From contig JAJTIB010000012.1 in the NCBI GenBank assembly GCA_021300075.1, forward strand, positions 1 through 36,403: DNA of 36,403 nucleotides, written 5' to 3'. The notes under the pieces are model-generated. The model made no database searches. It was given only the letters and a program-made list of their open reading frames with translations, and was not told the origin of the DNA. This DNA is from Rickettsiales bacterium (lineage in GTDB: Bacteria; Pseudomonadota; Alphaproteobacteria; Rickettsiales; UBA3002). Within the stretch, counting starts at the first letter, position 1, and every line of letters starts with the position of its first letter. The position numbers and the translations under genes are program-made. Below, in pieces: positions 1 through 6,197 of this stretch.

Positions 1-161
1 ACCAACTGTCCCGCAAGCGGCTCTATGGGACACTGGTGGGACACTCGGGCGCAAATAGTCACAAATTTTGACAATCGCGCACGAAAGGCATAATCTGAAA
101 ATGTGGCGGTGAGGTTGTCGCGGTGGTTTGTAAGAGGTTGTCATTTATCAATAAAAACCGC
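1..161. other. Flank left of the tRNA fragment, with short direct repeats
   Basis: No convincing gene is visible. Two pairs of direct repeats are present: TGGGACACT at 26-34 and 37-45 (11 bp apart), and GAGGTTGTC at 111-119 and 134-142 (23 bp apart). Short repeats at roughly helical spacing beside a tRNA 3' fragment resemble arm-type binding sites of a tyrosine integrase. The stretch is therefore probably the end of a separate element integrated in the same tRNA gene, not ordinary chromosome. This is inference, because the other end of such an element is outside the window. Confidence 0.35.
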
Positions 162-219
162 CTTGAAAACTGCCGAGGTGGCAACGCCTCCGTGAGTTCG
201 AATCTCACCTCTTCCGCCA
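162..219 (+). other. 3' fragment of tRNA-Ser(UGA); attachment site
   Basis: The fragment starts at the anticodon loop (CTTGAAA, anticodon TGA). It continues through the 3' anticodon strand (ACTGCC), a long class II variable arm, a T arm with GTGAG/CTCAC around TTCGAAT, and the 3' acceptor strand ending in CCA. The 5' half (acceptor, D arm, 5' anticodon strand) is missing: the bases before the loop do not pair with ACTGCC. This is what remains at one end of an element integrated into a tRNA gene. The integrase gene on the other strand reads into it and stops inside the T stem. A 58-bp tRNA 3' copy is more typical of tyrosine than of serine integrases, so the fragment may predate this prophage. 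Confidence 0.8.
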
Positions 220-1716
220 TTTGATACAATCAGCTTGATTGAGCATCTTATCAAATGGTTTTCTTAATTCATAACAAAGGGTTGCGCCTTTTAGCTGTAG
301 GTTCGCAAATACGAAATTCAGCAACTCGCGTTTTTCCGAAATCGTCGAACCTAACCAGATTTTATCACTGTCCGAAGCGATGGTAAGCAAGGCACAGAGC
401 GTCTTTGTGAACTGGTCGTCTGCTTTATCGTAAGTCAGGATCAATTGGTCGAGTTCGTACTGCCGATCCTTCAGTCGGTTCTTTTTGGTTTCGAACTCCT
501 CCTTGGTGATCTCCCCCTCCAGCCGCAAATCCACCAACCTGTCGAGTTTATCCTGAATCTCGGTGTGCTGCTTTTTCAGCTGCCCCACTTCCTGATTATG
601 AAACGCCTTTTTAGCGCGGTTGGTTTCCTTGATGTAGTCCACGACATTCTGAAGCATCTCAGGATTTTTGATCCCGAGGTGATTGAAAATATCGGCAACC
701 TGTTCCAGCACGCTGTCTTCTCTGACCCACATGATTTTCTCAGCATCGTCAGGCTTCCAACAGCGCAGATATGTCCACTCGGCTGCTTCCCCGTTCTTAT
801 AGATTCTTTTCTTGGTATCGGCGGTGACCATCTTGCCCGTGGTTGCACAGGTTAGCAGGCCGCGGAAGATGAAATCCTTGCCGCGATAACGGAATGGCTT
901 CTTGTTGTACCCCAGCCGCACATCCTCGCAGGCTTTGAACAATTCCCGAGAGATGATGGGCGGATAGCAGTGCGGGTAAAGCACGCCCTTGATTTCCATC
1001 TCGCCATAATAGAACTGCCGCATCATCAGGCGGTATATGGTCGCTTTGTTAAGTGCATAGCCTTTTTTAGTGCGAAGCCCCCAGGCTTTAGCTTTCTGGG
1101 TGATTTCGGATAGTGTGTATGCGCCAGTGGCATATTCCTGAAAAACTTTCTGGATCAGTGGTGCGCGAGATTGGTCAACGACGATATTGCTCTTGCCCTC
1201 GGGTGTGCGCTCGTTTGAATAGCCCAGCGGCGCGGCTCCGTTCCATTCCCCGTTTCTGATCTTATGCTCAATGCTACGCTTGATGTTATCACTCATCGCA
1301 TCCGTGTAGGATTGCGCCATCAAAACCGACATGCTCCACATGGTGCGATCCGTTGACCGCGAATCCCTGTGAATCAGATAATTCTCCGTGTTGAAGTGCA
1401 GTTCGATTGAACCCCGCTGAATGAGATCATCCAGAACGGGGAACTCTCGAAAGCTGCGTTGCACACGGTCAACTTTATCGGCAACAATCGCAATCGGCTC
1501 TTTGTAGCGTTTTGCGAATGCCACCATTTCCATGAACTTGCTACGGTCGCCGCGTGTTGATGACTCGACGATCTCGCATACTTTTATCACTTCAAGTTTT
1601 TTGCGCTTGCAGTAATCATGAAGCCTGTGTTTCTGGGCTTCAATCGAGTAGCCTTCTTCCTGCTCTTTGGAAGATACCCTCGCTAAAATAATTGCTTTTC
1701 TTGCTTCCATATTCAC
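205..1716 (-). CDS. Large serine recombinase (phage integrase)
   Basis: Site-specific recombinase of the resolvase/invertase superfamily, expected to integrate and excise the element. It is 503 aa long, with an N-terminal resolvase domain (about 5-150, motif ARVSSKEQ, nucleophile probably S15), a Recombinase domain (about 160-270), a degenerate zinc-ribbon region (about 280-320) and a coiled coil (about 365-430). Relatives usually have a Cys-x2-Cys knuckle after the LLTC motif; here the second Cys is Thr (CATTG). The GTG start at 1716 is favoured because it overlaps the upstream TGA as GTGA; an in-frame ATG lies at 1710. The last codons (WRKR-stop) are read from the complement of the tRNA-Ser acceptor and T stem, so the natural C-terminus may have been altered by integration. 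Confidence 0.9.
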   Translation of the reverse strand: MNMEARKAIILARVSSKEQEEGYSIEAQKHRLHDYCKRKKLEVIKVCEIVESSTRGDRSKFMEMVAFAKRYKEPIAIVADKVDRVQRSFREFPVLDDLIQRGSIELHFNTENYLIHRDSRSTDRTMWSMSVLMAQSYTDAMSDNIKRSIEHKIRNGEWNGAAPLGYSNERTPEGKSNIVVDQSRAPLIQKVFQEYATGAYTLSEITQKAKAWGLRTKKGYALNKATIYRLMMRQFYYGEMEIKGVLYPHCYPPIISRELFKACEDVRLGYNKKPFRYRGKDFIFRGLLTCATTGKMVTADTKKRIYKNGEAAEWTYLRCWKPDDAEKIMWVREDSVLEQVADIFNHLGIKNPEMLQNVVDYIKETNRAKKAFHNQEVGQLKKQHTEIQDKLDRLVDLRLEGEITKEEFETKKNRLKDRQYELDQLILTYDKADDQFTKTLCALLTIASDSDKIWLGSTISEKRELLNFVFANLQLKGATLCYELRKPFDKMLNQADCIKWRKR

Positions 1717-1973
1717 CCCATCTGTTTAACCAGCGGCGAACGCTGGTGATCGGGGAATTGGAAAAACCGTAAAGATTCGGCTATGACGACCTTTAGGCGT
1801 GAGCCCTGAACATACGTCGTCATCCCCCCGACCATAGGAGTGAGGTCAAGGATTCTACACCATAAGCGGTTGGTGTCACCGATCTTTATCAGGGTTTCCA
1901 CACCCCGACGCGGCTCTCGCTGCGCTGCCTGAAAGATTAACCTACTGGACATGCAGGTCAAATACTTCCTCAC
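1713..1973 (-). CDS. Small hypothetical protein coupled to the integrase
   Basis: 86-aa protein, not recognised. It starts at a GTG overlapping the TGA of the gene before it and ends in a TGA overlapping the GTG of the integrase gene, so the three genes appear translationally coupled. The sequence is basic in its first third and then has a mixed alpha/beta-looking centre around IGDTNRLWCR. No signal peptide or membrane segment is visible. Position directly upstream of a serine integrase makes a recombination-related role, such as a directionality factor, conceivable, but nothing in the sequence proves it. Confidence 0.6.
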   Translation of the reverse strand: MRKYLTCMSSRLIFQAAQREPRRGVETLIKIGDTNRLWCRILDLTPMVGGMTTYVQGSRLKVVIAESLRFFQFPDHQRSPLVKQMG

Positions 1974-2170
1974 TTGTTTTCTCGAGCCCGTATCTCGATC
2001 ACTTTCTGGCAGAAGCCCAGCAGGTTTCTCGCTGCTTCATGGGCTTCCTTGTGGGTGATCTTGTTGTCGTACATCTGATAGATGTTATCGACGACGGAAT
2101 CGTAAATATCTCCAAGTGAGCGGCGTTCGGTGGATGCAGTATCGCCTGACTTTTTCGGTGGCTGGTTCAT
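1970..2170 (-). CDS. Small hypothetical protein, first gene of the integrase operon
   Basis: 66-aa acidic/basic mixed protein with a predicted helical C-terminal half (motif ITHKEAHEAARNLLG). No known family is recognised. It starts at ATG 2170, preceded by a strong GAAGGGGG ribosome binding site about 6-7 bases upstream. That site could pair with CCCTTTC about 10 bases further upstream in a small hairpin, so translation may be modulated. It is followed by the 86-aa gene and the integrase with GTGA overlaps. Together with that gene it is a candidate accessory factor for integration or excision. Confidence 0.6.
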   Translation of the reverse strand: MNQPPKKSGDTASTERRSLGDIYDSVVDNIYQMYDNKITHKEAHEAARNLLGFCQKVIEIRARENK

Positions 2171-2228
2171 AACGCAACCCCCTTCAAAAAATCAGAAAGG
2201 GATTTTACGAAACGACCCGCGCACTGAG

Positions 2229-2312
2229 GGGAGAATGATTTCGCGAAAGCAGTTGTACGCACCTCTCGCGATTTTCTCCCTAAACATAGCGAATTCTGTT
2301 CAACGTGTTTAG
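2229..2312. repeat. Two adjacent inverted repeats upstream of the integrase operon
   Basis: Arm one is 2229-2246 (GGGAGAA, then CGCGA) and its partner is 2266-2280 (TCGCG, then TTCTCCC), an imperfect dyad around a 19-base loop. Directly adjoining is a perfect 7-bp dyad CTAAACA (2280-2286) and TGTTTAG (2306-2312) with a 19-base spacer. The block lies between the DUF6362 gene and the integrase operon. It could be a regulatory region, a terminator-like structure for the upstream operon, or recombination-related. No T-run typical of intrinsic termination follows on the minus strand. Confidence 0.45.
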
Positions 2313-2737
2313 TCTTTTTTTGTTCGAACATTTCGCCCCCCGTTTCGTGAGGTGTTCAGGCGGAAAGCGATCTGCAAAAGCGCAGTGCGCCACATGTGAT
2401 AGGCTGTGGTGCGACCGCAACCGAGCCGCCAACAGATAGGTTTCCACGGCACTTTCGCGGCGCGGAGCCAAATCAGGCGGCGTTCTTCTTCGCGATCCAA
2501 CAGGAAAATCCACTGGATGGTTTCCTCCATGCGGCTAATGGATTCAGCGGAAGGTGGTCCCAGGCGCATCGGCTCCACTTCTGCCTGCAAGTTCTCCATC
2601 ACCGTGCGGACAATCGGCGGCCATGTGCTGAAATAGCCTTTCATTCGGACTGATGGCAGGCGGCGCAGCGTGTAGGCTGCTTCCTCGAAGCGATCAGCAA
2701 TTTCCACCAGCGTGTAGTTTTTGAGGGTCGGTTTCAT
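2309..2737 (-). CDS. DUF6362 family phage protein
   Basis: 142-aa protein matching the DUF6362 pattern from memory of the family: an N-terminal motif ADRFEEAAYTLRRLP, a central RMKGYFSTWP, and a C-terminal block with a REEERRLIWLRA-like helix followed by VPWKPICWRLGCGRTTA and WRTALLQIAFRLN. The C-terminal block looks like a helix-turn-helix of the sigma/terminase small-subunit kind, so DNA binding is likely. Its ATG overlaps the stop of the replication gene (ATGA), so they are co-translated. Function in phages is not established. The last codons contain the palindrome GTTCGAAC, which may be an operator for the downstream integrase operon. Confidence 0.75.
   Translation of the reverse strand: MKPTLKNYTLVEIADRFEEAAYTLRRLPSVRMKGYFSTWPPIVRTVMENLQAEVEPMRLGPPSAESISRMEETIQWIFLLDREEERRLIWLRAAKVPWKPICWRLGCGRTTAYHMWRTALLQIAFRLNTSRNGGRNVRTKKD
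2322..2329. promoter_or_regulatory. GTTCGAAC palindrome (candidate operator)
   Basis: Perfect 8-bp palindrome at the end of the DUF6362 gene, about 150 bases upstream of the integrase operon start. The same octamer occurs twice at 4211-4227 and once at 5817-5824. I saw no further copy in the window, although TTCGAA alone occurs elsewhere. Confidence 0.4.
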
Positions 2738-3924
2738 GCGCTGGCCTCCACAATCAATTCGAGGCGCGTCACAGGCGTCTCATGCTTGGTTGCTTCTGCA
2801 AACCAGCGCGTGAGGTCGGCCAGATAGTGCGTGGTGAGCCATTCCTGAATGAACTTGCTTGGGCAGCGCATGGTGACCACCGCGCCGTCGCCGTATTTCA
2901 GAATGCGGATGATGCGTGTGGATGAAAGCCAGCTGCGGCCAGATGCCTTGCCATGCTTTTTCTGGAAAGCCTCCAGCACGCGATCCCACGCCTCTTGCAA
3001 AGCAGGTACGTCGCAGGCAGGTGCTTTGGGTGGATGATTGCCACCCGAGAAACCACCTTCCAGGATTTTTGCCACATGGTCGGAAGATTCCACTGCCCAT
3101 GACAGGTCAATCGTCCAGCCTTTGCCTGCAATCTTGCCAAGGCAAAACTCCGAAGCCCCGATGATCTCGCAGTAGTGCTTCCATGCACGCATGTCCTGCT
3201 GGAAATCATCCAACCACCGCTGTGCCATCTTATCTTGGCGTTTGGGTGTGAGCTTTGCTTTCTGATCTGGGGTCAGTTTGCTCTGCACTTCTGCGTTCCA
3301 GATGTCGAGCATCTGCTCTAAAATCTGTTTTCCACAGCTTGTCTGTTTTTCCCTCTCGGACTCTCTCTTTTCTGCTCTCTCTCTTATTTTTTTATCTGAA
3401 TTTGTTTTCTTTTTTTCTGAATTTGCCTCTGCGTCTGAATCTGGTCTGCTATCTGCTGATCTGTTCTCTGCATCTGCTATCTGTACTCTGCTCTCTGTAT
3501 CTGGGTCGTTTTTGCTGTTTTTGCGCTGCACGGCGTTTCCATCCGCTGCATCGCGTTGCATGGTGTTGCGCGGCGTTGCATCGTGCTGCTTGTCAGCGCG
3601 TGATTTCTGCGAACGCTCCGTGGAAGTGGCATACTGACGCTTATCCCAGCCCGTAAGCCGATGTTTTGCGTCAATCATGCCCTTTTCATAAAAGGTGCGG
3701 AGGATGTCCTCGACAGTCTTTTGCGGGATGTCTTGCACCACCGCAATCTGCTCGGAATCCACCTGCACCGTGCCGCGTGTTTTGTGACGAGAGGCGGCAT
3801 CCAGTACGCAAAGCCATACTGTCACCACATGCGTCATCAGGTGGCCGCAACGCTTTGCGACTACCTTGAGTTTTGCGTCCTCAGGCATACCGTGATAAAC
3901 CCTGTACCATTCGATTGATGTCAT
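2734..3924 (-). CDS. Phage replication initiator with DnaA N-terminal-like C-terminus
   Basis: 396-aa protein. Residues 1-110 resemble the winged-helix N-terminus of phage replication proteins (MTSIEWYRVYHGMP..., helix-rich, ending near LTGWDKRQY). Residues about 115-200 are a charged low-complexity linker rich in D, E, S, K and R. The C-terminal 70-80 residues match the DnaA domain I pattern: a WDRVLEAF helix, then VVTMRCPSKFIQEWL and a closing helix. DnaA domain I contacts DnaB and DiaA/HU-type partners, so this protein probably loads the host helicase at the phage origin. The linker-coding DNA is a strand-biased repeat tract, as in the lambda O gene, where the origin lies inside the coding sequence. 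The gene overlaps DUF6362 by ATGA. Confidence 0.75.
   Translation of the reverse strand: MTSIEWYRVYHGMPEDAKLKVVAKRCGHLMTHVVTVWLCVLDAASRHKTRGTVQVDSEQIAVVQDIPQKTVEDILRTFYEKGMIDAKHRLTGWDKRQYATSTERSQKSRADKQHDATPRNTMQRDAADGNAVQRKNSKNDPDTESRVQIADAENRSADSRPDSDAEANSEKKKTNSDKKIRERAEKRESEREKQTSCGKQILEQMLDIWNAEVQSKLTPDQKAKLTPKRQDKMAQRWLDDFQQDMRAWKHYCEIIGASEFCLGKIAGKGWTIDLSWAVESSDHVAKILEGGFSGGNHPPKAPACDVPALQEAWDRVLEAFQKKHGKASGRSWLSSTRIIRILKYGDGAVVTMRCPSKFIQEWLTTHYLADLTRWFAEATKHETPVTRLELIVEASA
3395..3516. repeat. Iterated TCTG repeats inside the replication gene; candidate origin
   Basis: The plus strand is a pyrimidine-rich tract with many TCTG tetramers. It includes three related decamers: TCTGAATTTG at 3395-3404 and 3416-3425, and TCTGAATCTG at 3434-3443. 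ATCTGCT-like units follow to about 3516. A T-rich segment (3386-3417) lies beside them. Iterons next to an AT-rich segment within the initiator gene are the layout of lambdoid origins. The tract could also be a simple low-complexity linker with biased codons. Confidence 0.45.
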
Positions 3925-3932
3925 GTGCGTGC

Positions 3933-4178
3933 CTACGAGCGTCTGTCACGACGCTTGCCTTCTTCACGCAGCTTGAAATTGATCGCGCCCTGAACCCAGT
4001 CCTTGGCCAGTTTTGCGCTGAAAATGGTGCCTTTGACCTGCTGCTTTTCAGCTTTCGCCAGTTCTTTTTCTGCCTGTGCCAGCAGCTTTTTAAGAGCCTT
4101 CATGTCCATTTTCATGAGGGTGCGGATGGGTGTTTTCCGCATCTCATCGAGTGTCATTTTTTCTTTGGGATTATTCAT
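3933..4178 (-). CDS. Small Lys-rich coiled-coil protein
   Basis: 81-aa, strongly basic protein, not recognised. The middle (about 25-50) is an alternating Lys/Glu/Ala/Leu heptad-like helix (KKLLAQAEKELAKAEK), followed by a possible short fold and a basic tail ending KRRDRRS. No cysteine or membrane segment is present. The start at ATG 4178 is supported by GGAGG eight bases upstream. It is the first gene of the replication operon, directly downstream of the paired GTTCGAAC sites. A DNA-binding or replication accessory role is possible but not shown. Confidence 0.65.
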   Translation of the reverse strand: MNNPKEKMTLDEMRKTPIRTLMKMDMKALKKLLAQAEKELAKAEKQQVKGTIFSAKLAKDWVQGAINFKLREEGKRRDRRS

Positions 4179-4210
4179 GGTTGCCTCCGTTGGTTAAGAA
4201 CGGCTCGTTT

Positions 4211-4227
4211 GTTCGAACTGTTCGAAC
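4211..4227. promoter_or_regulatory. Paired GTTCGAAC palindromes upstream of the replication operon
   Basis: Two copies of GTTCGAAC (4211-4218 and 4220-4227) separated by one base, about 33 bases before the start codon of the 81-aa gene on the minus strand. The tandem arrangement suggests cooperative binding by a dimeric regulator. The spacing does not fit the alphaproteobacterial LexA box GTTC-N7-GTTC, so a phage-specific regulator is more likely. Confidence 0.5.
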
Positions 4228-4305
4228 GGCAACCTGACGGACGAGTGCTAGGGCTGGCGTGAGGCTCGCATAGGTGTCATTGAGGGCTTGGGTAGGGCTT
4301 GAAAG

Positions 4306-4371
4306 CCTCGGGCTAATCTAGGGCGAGCCTAGTGCAAGCCTCAGACATGCCTCGGGCTTGTCTAGGGCAAG
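4306..4371. repeat. Two 22-bp direct repeats 44 bp apart
   Basis: Copies at 4306-4327 and 4350-4371 share CCTCGGGCT, then 3 bases, then CTAGGGC and AG; 19 of 22 positions match. Additional TAGGGC hexamers occur at about 4252, 4293 and 4375. The 44-bp period is about four helical turns, so a protein could bind both on one face. The block fills the 209-base gap between the S24 regulator gene and the replication operon. It may be iterons or an operator array. Confidence 0.55.
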
Positions 4372-4387
4372 TATAGGGCTTTTGATT

Positions 4388-4915
4388 TTAAGAAGCGGGA
4401 TGGATGATAAACGTCACCACACCATGCACCTTGAGTTCTTCACCTTCTTTGATGAGAATCGGGTCATAGTTGGGATTTTCTGGCACCAGCATGATGTGGC
4501 CGTTTTGACGGAACAGACGTTTCACGGTGAGTTCACCATTGAGCGATACGATCACGATGTCTTTATGCTCGGGCAGTTTCGCGGTATCCACCACCAGCAC
4601 GTCATCTTCTTTGATGCCTGCATCCACCATTGAATCACCCGATACGCGCACCAGGTAGGTGGAATCAGGGGCTTTCACCATCAGTTCGTTCAGATCAATC
4701 GTGTCATCCACATGGTCTTCGAGCGGCGTGGGAATCCCAGCGGGAATGCGGGAAGAATACATCGGGACTTTGTATCCCTTGTTTTCCACATACCTACACA
4801 CATCCCCTAATAGGCTAAGTGGAATGCGAACTGGTTTTGTCGTTTCACCAAAGCGTCCCTGGCCTTTTGGTCTTCCTGCGCCTTTGCGTTTACCGCCGTG
4901 CGGTGTAGTTGACAC
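4388..4915 (-). CDS. UmuD/LexA-like S24 peptidase, probable phage regulator
   Basis: 175-aa protein with a UmuD-type self-cleaving serine protease domain. Nucleophile S95 lies in SGDSM and general base K132 in ELTVKRL; the 37-residue spacing equals that of E. coli UmuD. A likely cleavage bond is A59-G60 (IPAG). Strands around YLVRVSGDSM, DVLVVDT and KVHGVVTFII fit the family. The N-terminus is a basic, glycine-rich segment (GGKRKGAGRPKG), AT-hook-like, followed by a short helical part, and has no clear helix-turn-helix. No umuC lies next to it. Its place between divergent promoters and the replication operon suggests an SOS-responsive phage regulator, though an accessory mutagenesis role is possible. 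Confidence 0.8.
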   Translation of the reverse strand: MSTTPHGGKRKGAGRPKGQGRFGETTKPVRIPLSLLGDVCRYVENKGYKVPMYSSRIPAGIPTPLEDHVDDTIDLNELMVKAPDSTYLVRVSGDSMVDAGIKEDDVLVVDTAKLPEHKDIVIVSLNGELTVKRLFRQNGHIMLVPENPNYDPILIKEGEELKVHGVVTFIIHPAS

Positions 4916-4945
4916 TGAGAGTTCCCCCGTAGGTTGTTAATGCTA

Positions 4946-4981
4946 TTGACGCTTCATAGCAAAATACTGTACATAATTCAA
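4946..4981. promoter_or_regulatory. Overlapping divergent promoters
   Basis: Plus strand: TTGACG (4946-4951), 18-base spacer, TACATA (4970-4975), driving the gene at 5027. Minus strand: TTGAAT (complement of 4976-4981), 17-base spacer, TATGAA (complement of 4953-4958), driving the S24 regulator gene at 4915. The two promoters overlap face to face, so they would compete, as in many phage switches. TACTGTACATA at 4965-4975 resembles half of an enterobacterial LexA box, but there is no second half-site. Confidence 0.5.
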
Positions 4982-5026
4982 GAGGCATAAAAAACTAAGA
5001 TTAGCAAGCAAAATCGGGGGGCTGCC

Positions 5027-5815
5027 ATGCCATTTCCTGAGAGGGAGTATTATTCACTGGAGCATTTAACGCGGCGATGGGCAGTCACTTTGGAAGAAGT
5101 GCAACATGCAATCGCCACGGGAAAACTTATTGCCTCCGCTTGGCTTCAACCCACCTACGCTTACACGGTGACAGAATATTCCCCTGATGAAGCGCGTCGA
5201 TCCGCACCGCATCCGCTTGAAGGATACGTCTGTGTTGCGCCAGAATCCTGCCGAATCCTGTTCTCGCGTGGCAGTGTCGGGCGGCGCAAGTTCCCCACCC
5301 GCGAAGAAAATTGCTTTCACATGATTGTCGAGCATTTGGACAAAGTGGAACTTTGCGTCAGCGATTTGGTGATACTTAATGAGGATCTGCGGCAATTCGA
5401 AAAACTGCATAATTTAGCCGCGCATAACCCCTGCAAAATAATTAGTGTACATAAAATCAAAACCACCGCTTCATCCATAGTTCACAAGCCTTTCAGCCAG
5501 CAGAATGATTGCCGCGTGGTGGCCTTAAATGGCTACCGCTTCAACTTCGGTGACATTCAGGCCGCTATCATCCGCCAGCTGCTCGCCGCTTCCAATACCG
5601 ATAATCCGTGGGTGCATGGGAAAACTCTACTCGCAAATGCGGGATCAACTTCGATGGTGATGCGCGATGCGTTCCGTCACCAACCAAACTGGAAGGAATT
5701 GATAGCAGCCGATGGGCGCGGATATTACCGCCTGAGTCCTACCTGTAGCCCTATACAAGCCCTAGGTGAGTCACATGCGACACACACGGAGCCTTATTCA
5801 AGAACTAATCAATGA
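5027..5815 (+). CDS. Hypothetical protein with C-terminal winged-helix-like domain
   Basis: 262-aa protein, no family recognised. The N-terminal 45 residues (YYSLEHLTRRWAVTLEEVQHAI) look like a small helix-turn-helix of the kind that reads a ligand or directs DNA binding. The middle region is mixed alpha/beta. The C-terminal 80 residues (about 170-245) form a plausible winged helix: helix FGDIQAAIIRQLLAA, a second helix KTLLANAG, a recognition-like helix MVMRDAFRHQ, and the wing GRGYYRL. It is transcribed divergently from the S24 regulator and is the only phage-side gene on the plus strand, so it is a candidate transcription factor of the lysogeny switch. Starts at ATG 5027 with a G-rich ribosome binding site. 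Confidence 0.6.
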   Translation: MPFPEREYYSLEHLTRRWAVTLEEVQHAIATGKLIASAWLQPTYAYTVTEYSPDEARRSAPHPLEGYVCVAPESCRILFSRGSVGRRKFPTREENCFHMIVEHLDKVELCVSDLVILNEDLRQFEKLHNLAAHNPCKIISVHKIKTTASSIVHKPFSQQNDCRVVALNGYRFNFGDIQAAIIRQLLAASNTDNPWVHGKTLLANAGSTSMVMRDAFRHQPNWKELIAADGRGYYRLSPTCSPIQALGESHATHTEPYSRTNQ

Positions 5816-5826
5816 TGTTCGAACAT
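5815..5826. promoter_or_regulatory. Palindrome ATGTTCGAACAT at the left edge of the metal island
   Basis: Perfect 12-bp palindrome containing the GTTCGAAC octamer that also lies upstream of the replication and integrase operons. It ends 5 bases before the -35 hexamer of the island's first promoter, where a bound protein could repress or activate. It overlaps the stop codon of the preceding gene. Confidence 0.45.
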
Positions 5827-5831
5827 GTTAG

Positions 5832-5859
5832 TTGAAATTTAACCACACTCAGTTATGAT
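5832..5859 (+). promoter_or_regulatory. Sigma70-type promoter, probably giving a leaderless mRNA
   Basis: TTGAAA (5832-5837), 16-base spacer, TATGAT (5854-5859). The ATG at 5867 is seven bases after the -10 hexamer, where transcription would be expected to start, so the first gene would be translated without a 5' leader. The promoter at 13548 has exactly the same spacing to its gene. Confidence 0.55.
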
Positions 5860-5866
5860 GCGTGTC

Positions 5867-6187
5867 ATGAAAAAAGTTATTCTTTCACTATTTATTGCTC
5901 TTTCGCTGCTTGTTGCGCCCATCGCACATGCTGCTGGCATGAATTGTGAGGGCGATAACTGCCAGATGACTGAGCAATCGAAGAAACAGTCCAAGAGCGA
6001 AAAGCAGGATGATGGCAAAATGGCTAATGCTGGTCACCACTGCTGCTGCCCTCATGTATCTTCCATACCTAACCTGACTGTGGCTGAACCAATGAAAGTT
6101 TCCAGCCGCACGGTTTTCGTTCTTGAGCAGGATGCCACAACATCCGTAGTGGTCGGACCACCACTCAAACCACCCTCCCACGCTTAA
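5867..6187 (+). CDS. CutF-like Cys/His-rich exported leader protein (candidate Cu-sensing uORF)
   Basis: 106-aa protein with a clean Sec signal peptide (MKKVILSLFIALS...AHAA). A Cys-containing segment follows (MNCEGDNCQM), then a Lys/Gln-rich linker, a HHCCCPH cluster, and a C-terminus ending GPPLKPPSHA. The ATG at 5867 is chosen because an upstream in-frame ATG (5855) lies inside the -10 hexamer. From family knowledge, CutF of Rhodobacter and CruR of Bordetella are small exported, Cys-containing proteins with C-terminal Pro-Pro motifs. Their translation controls the downstream copper gene. Here hairpins and czcC follow. It could also simply be a periplasmic metal binder; the two roles are not exclusive. 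The protein at 13583 is similar in layout. Confidence 0.65.
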   Translation: MKKVILSLFIALSLLVAPIAHAAGMNCEGDNCQMTEQSKKQSKSEKQDDGKMANAGHHCCCPHVSSIPNLTVAEPMKVSSRTVFVLEQDATTSVVVGPPLKPPSHA

Positions 6188-6197
6188 TTCCATAAAG

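Noticed and set aside
3395..3516. CRISPR array
   Set aside because: The repeat units are four to ten bases long, lack regular spacers and lie within a coding sequence.
3255..3656. Plus-strand frame of 133 aa rich in Leu, Ser, Phe and Cys
   Set aside because: It is the antisense of the charged linker of the initiator gene and has no ribosome binding site; the apparent membrane-like composition comes from the pyrimidine-rich repeats.
4211..4227. Alphaproteobacterial LexA box
   Set aside because: The canonical box is GTTC-N7-GTTC; the GTTC repeats here are only five bases apart, and the site is better described as two GTTCGAAC palindromes.
4388..4915. Half of a UmuDC mutasome operon
   Set aside because: No umuC gene lies downstream or nearby; the next genes are replication genes.
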